Shown here: positions 5,935-7,816 of the stretch, one piece after another
Layout of the letters: every line of letters begins with the position of its first letter
Numbering within the stretch: position 1 is the first letter of the stretch
Source: an uncultured Thiotrichaceae bacterium
GTDB lineage: Bacteria; Pseudomonadota; Gammaproteobacteria; Thiotrichales; Thiotrichaceae
Length of the DNA stretch: 7,816 nt
Assembly: GCA_937931765.1 (NCBI GenBank)
Contig: CALHAO010000238.1
Location: 1-7,816, forward strand
Direction of reading: 5' to 3'
Translations under genes and position numbers: made by a program
Notes under the pieces: generated by a model
Told to the model about the DNA's origin: nothing
Seen by the model: only the letters and a program-made list of their open reading frames with translations
Databases searched by the model: none

Positions 5935-6747
5935 TTAATTATGGGTTTGGACATGGAAGCTGTTAATACGGGTTTCTCCCTGTCCGTGATCTATTTCATT
6001 GCCCAGTTCAACTGAGGTAAGATATTCCGTTGGTATAATCATTTTCTCCTTGAGCAGATAATCGATAAAAGCTTTCAGGTTGATTTCTGCGGCTAAAATA
6101 GGCTTGCCGGTATTGACAAAGCTCAGGTAAGACCAGGTGTGATCGTCACCGGGAACGACCATTTTATGATTGATATACACATCATATTTATGACCATCGA
6201 TCTGGGTTGACGCATGATATTCTCCACCTTGTCCCGGCCATTCGTTCTGCATCAGATGGATGGCAATTTCGCTGGTACGGTTATAGGGGCCGGGCTTAGG
6301 TGAATTAGTTAACCAGGCTTCAAGCAGCAGATTGACTGCACCTTGATACTTCGTTTCAACTGAAAAACTGACTTTTAGGGTTTCCAGTTTGTTCAGTTGC
6401 AGAGGTAGTGCTTGAGTAGTTGAATGTTTATTCCAGGGTTTGTAGCCATGCATCAGACTTGGATAAGATTTGACACCGGTCTGCTGTTTCGGCCATTTCC
6501 AGCTCCAGCCCATGTAAGTTGGATTGTTGACATTTTGATAGATACATTGTTCATAGTCCTTTATGTCCTGTTTTCCCCAGGTATTATTATTCAGCTCAAC
6601 GTGCTGAGCTTTAAAGGTTGCCCAATCCTCGCATGACTTTTTCCAGGCACTTTGAGGGAAGGTGTCTTGTCTTAGCGTGCTTAGTAATAACAAGCCGCTC
6701 AACAGGATTACGCCACTCGAAATCAGTTGCAGTTTTTTGGGTTGCAC
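5935..6747 (-). CDS. Membrane-anchored GH12-like endo-beta-glucanase
   Basis: This 270-residue protein probably cleaves beta-1,4-linked glycan in the periplasm. A KK-flanked hydrophobic segment (about 7-25) is a signal anchor; no clear cleavage site or lipobox follows. The remainder fits family GH12 (concanavalin-like jelly roll). C39 and C68 match the usual first disulfide, flanking NNNTWG (53-58). WSWKWP (81-86) and VKSYPS (92-97) match the 'W.W.....VKSYPN' core. SEIAIHL (159-165) matches 'NEIMIWL' with E160 as candidate nucleophile, and GNEIDHGQGETRINSF (249-264) matches the C-terminal block with E251 as candidate acid/base. His164 replaces the usual tryptophan of 'EIMIW', which might alter substrate choice. 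The start is GTG at 6747, with a weak AGAG seven bases upstream; no in-frame ATG lies between it and an upstream stop. In cellulose operons the equivalent enzyme BcsZ is GH8, so GH12 here is unusual. Family call is from motifs only. Confidence 0.8.
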   Translation of the reverse strand: MQPKKLQLISSGVILLSGLLLLSTLRQDTFPQSAWKKSCEDWATFKAQHVELNNNTWGKQDIKDYEQCIYQNVNNPTYMGWSWKWPKQQTGVKSYPSLMHGYKPWNKHSTTQALPLQLNKLETLKVSFSVETKYQGAVNLLLEAWLTNSPKPGPYNRTSEIAIHLMQNEWPGQGGEYHASTQIDGHKYDVYINHKMVVPGDDHTWSYLSFVNTGKPILAAEINLKAFIDYLLKEKMIIPTEYLTSVELGNEIDHGQGETRINSFHVQTHN

Positions 6748-6797
6748 GTCGGTTCTCTTGTTTAGTTGTTTGTGCCAGCAAGCAAATAATTGTGAAG

Positions 6798-6816
6798 AAG
6801 ACTGACTATTAGTCTT
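6798..6816. repeat. Inverted repeat upstream of the cluster, possible operator
   Basis: AAGACT (6798-6803) and AGTCTT (6811-6816) are exact reverse complements around GACTATT, and a second shorter palindrome (GACT-ATT-AGTC, 6804-6814) overlaps it. The site is 51 bases upstream of the GTG at 6747, a plausible place for a regulator of the polysaccharide cluster. It is too AT-rich and short to be a convincing terminator. Confidence 0.4.
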
Positions 6817-6912
6817 TCACTGATACGATAATGGACAATGAATCAGAGGTTTACCGGATGGAAGCCGATGATTGGTAGAAGATCTCCGCTTGGCTGTACT
6901 TCAAAAGAGGGA

Positions 6913-6942
6913 TTGATTTTGTTAATTAAATTTGTCTATATG
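6913..6942 (+). promoter_or_regulatory. Tentative sigma-70-like promoter for the molybdoenzyme gene
   Basis: TTGATT (6913-6918) and TATATG (6937-6942) are separated by 18 bases, each matching four of six consensus positions. It would leave a leader of about 90 bases before the ATG at 7037. Other AT-rich combinations nearby (for example TTGTCT at 6932 with TATTGT at 6956) score about the same, so the exact promoter is uncertain. Confidence 0.2.
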
Positions 6943-7036
6943 AGCCAATAAATTTTATTGTTGAATAGTGAATGGATATAAAGCACTATGTTATGTTGAG
7001 TCAGTATATTATTGTTTTCTAATATTCGAGATTAAA

Positions 7037-7816
7037 ATGAGCGCATTACCCGAGTTTGAGAAACGCAGTGAGCAGGAAGTCAAAGCGACGACCTGTTACA
7101 TGTGTGCATGCCGTTGCGGCATAAAAGTAACGGTTGAGAATAACCAGGTTCGTTATATCCAAGGAAACCGTGATCACCCTGTTAATAAAGGTGTGCTTTG
7201 TGCCAAGGGTAATGCGGGGATCATGAAGCAGAATTCACCTGCTAAGCTACAGACACCGCTGCTACGTAAGCCGGGTACTGAGCGTGGCGCGGGTGAGTTT
7301 GAAGCGATTTCGATGGCTGAGGCGCTGGATATTCTGGAAGAGCGTTTACGCAAAATCCGTGAGACTGATCCGTTAAAGCTGGCCTATTTTACAGGCCGTG
7401 ATCAGATGCAGGCACTCACCGGTTTCTGGGCGAGTCAGTTCGGTACATTGAACTGGGCTGCTCATGGTGGTTTTTGTTCGGTGAACATGGCAGCCGGTGG
7501 TTTGTACACTATGGGCCATGCGTTCTGGGAGTTTGGTGATCCGGATTGGGAGCGCACTAAATATTTCATGATGTGGGGCGTTGCTGATGACCACGCATCA
7601 AACCCGATCAAAATTGGTCTGGAAAAACTGAAGCGTAACGGCGGTAAGTTCGTTTCGATCAATCCGGCGCGTACGGGTTATCAGGCGATTGCAGATGAGT
7701 GGGTCGGTATTAAGCCGGGTACCGATGCGATGCTGGCCTTGTCGATGATGCATGTCTTATTAAAGCATGATCAGTTTGATTGGGAATTCCTGATTCGTTA
7801 CACCAATGCACCGCAG
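7037..7816 (+). CDS. soeA: Molybdopterin oxidoreductase catalytic subunit, SoeA-like (C-terminus outside window)
   Basis: The first 260 residues of a DMSO-reductase-family molybdoenzyme are present and remain open at the right edge. The N-terminal 4Fe-4S site is complete: C20-x2-C23-x3-C27-x27-C55 (TTCYMCACRCG, then GVLCAKGNAG). C147 in HGGFCSVN is in the position of the molybdenum ligand, as in cysteine-ligated members. The stretch MMWGVADDHASNP (178-190) and ADEWVGIKPGTD (219-230) bind the bis-MGD cofactor in relatives. There is no twin-arginine signal, so the enzyme faces the cytoplasm, as known for sulfite dehydrogenase SoeABC; polysulfide and thiosulfate reductases (PsrA/PhsA) are usually Tat-exported. 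SoeA would oxidise sulfite to sulfate and pass electrons to an iron-sulfur subunit (SoeB) and a membrane subunit (SoeC) expected just downstream. The start ATG has only a weak GAG upstream. Family is sure; the substrate assignment is likely but rests on recall of family members. Confidence 0.85.
   Translation, partial: MSALPEFEKRSEQEVKATTCYMCACRCGIKVTVENNQVRYIQGNRDHPVNKGVLCAKGNAGIMKQNSPAKLQTPLLRKPGTERGAGEFEAISMAEALDILEERLRKIRETDPLKLAYFTGRDQMQALTGFWASQFGTLNWAAHGGFCSVNMAAGGLYTMGHAFWEFGDPDWERTKYFMMWGVADDHASNPIKIGLEKLKRNGGKFVSINPARTGYQAIADEWVGIKPGTDAMLALSMMHVLLKHDQFDWEFLIRYTNAPQ

Larger units (their letters stand above)
955..6747 (-). other. Five-gene exopolysaccharide synthesis, modification and export cluster (probable operon)
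   Basis: Five minus-strand genes follow one another: GH12-like glycanase, KaiC/MEDS-like protein, family-2 synthase, deacetylase, outer-membrane barrel. Gaps are 56 and 13 bases, then a 4-base overlap (ATGA) and an 11-base overlap. The overlaps suggest translational coupling of synthase, deacetylase and exporter. I see no strong terminator inside the cluster. The products cover cytoplasm, inner membrane, periplasm and outer membrane, as expected of a synthase-dependent polysaccharide machine. A TPR scaffold (BcsC N-terminus, PgaA N-terminus or AlgK type), a PilZ domain and a PgaD-like partner are not encoded here. Confidence 0.8.
6748..7036. promoter_or_regulatory. Divergent intergenic region between the polysaccharide cluster and the molybdoenzyme gene
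   Basis: These 289 bases separate two divergent genes and must carry promoters for both. The half next to the molybdoenzyme gene (about 6900-7036) is clearly AT-rich. The half next to the cluster contains an inverted repeat at 6798-6816. No textbook sigma-70 promoter is obvious for the minus strand, which may mean an activator-dependent or alternative-sigma promoter. I see no RNA gene or coding frame that I would defend here. Confidence 0.6.

Noticed and set aside
6772..6777. Minus-strand TGGCAC resembling the -24 element of a sigma-54 promoter upstream of the cluster
   Set aside because: The required GC of the -12 element (TTGC) is absent at the correct spacing; the sequence continues AAACAACTA.
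7373..7662. Two minus-strand frames inside the molybdoenzyme gene
   Set aside because: The plus strand encodes a clearly conserved molybdopterin domain here; the antisense frames are by-products.
1..7816. CRISPR arrays, tRNA or rRNA genes, insertion sequences and integration sites
   Set aside because: I saw no regularly spaced repeats, no tRNA-like cloverleaf, no transposase frame and no flanking duplications. The cluster does not look like a recent mobile insertion.

Overview
The window looks like chromosome from a gammaproteobacterium of moderate GC content. The signs are a cytoplasmic SoeA-type molybdopterin oxidoreductase, Gram-negative outer-membrane and periplasmic proteins, and ordinary Shine-Dalgarno sites with some GTG starts. 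A sulfur-oxidising or methylotrophic marine or aquatic lineage would fit, but I cannot name the genus from sequence alone.

Layout from the left edge. (1) Positions 1-642, minus strand, hold the N-terminal 214 residues of an exported protein that resembles the N-terminal domains of copper amine oxidases; it runs off the window. (2) Positions 643-954 are non-coding. They contain an inverted repeat, a weak hairpin and a strongly C-poor stretch that may be a Rho-type termination zone for the genes to its right. (3) Positions 955-6747 form one compact minus-strand gene cluster, transcribed in the order: membrane-anchored GH12-like glycanase, KaiC/MEDS-like degenerate ATPase-fold protein, processive family-2 glycosyltransferase, membrane-anchored NodB-type polysaccharide deacetylase, outer-membrane beta-barrel. 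The last four genes are separated by 13 bases or overlap by 4 and 11 bases, so they are almost certainly one operon; the first is 56 bases upstream. (4) Positions 6748-7036 are a divergent intergenic region. (5) Positions 7037-7816, plus strand, hold the first 260 residues of a SoeA-like catalytic subunit that runs off the right edge.

The cluster reads as a complete line for making and exporting an exopolysaccharide. The synthase polymerises and extrudes a beta-linked glycan, the periplasmic deacetylase removes acetyl groups, the GH12-like enzyme trims the chain, the KaiC/MEDS-like protein is a candidate cytoplasmic regulator, and the barrel exports the polymer. The parts resemble those of the Pga, Bcs and Pel systems, but the combination (GH12 in place of the GH8 enzyme BcsZ, a stand-alone barrel without TPRs, a KaiC-like pseudo-ATPase, no PilZ domain, no PgaD) matches none of the standard systems I know. 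A beta-1,4 polymer containing both glucose and glucosamine would reconcile a glucanase with a deacetylase; this is an inference.
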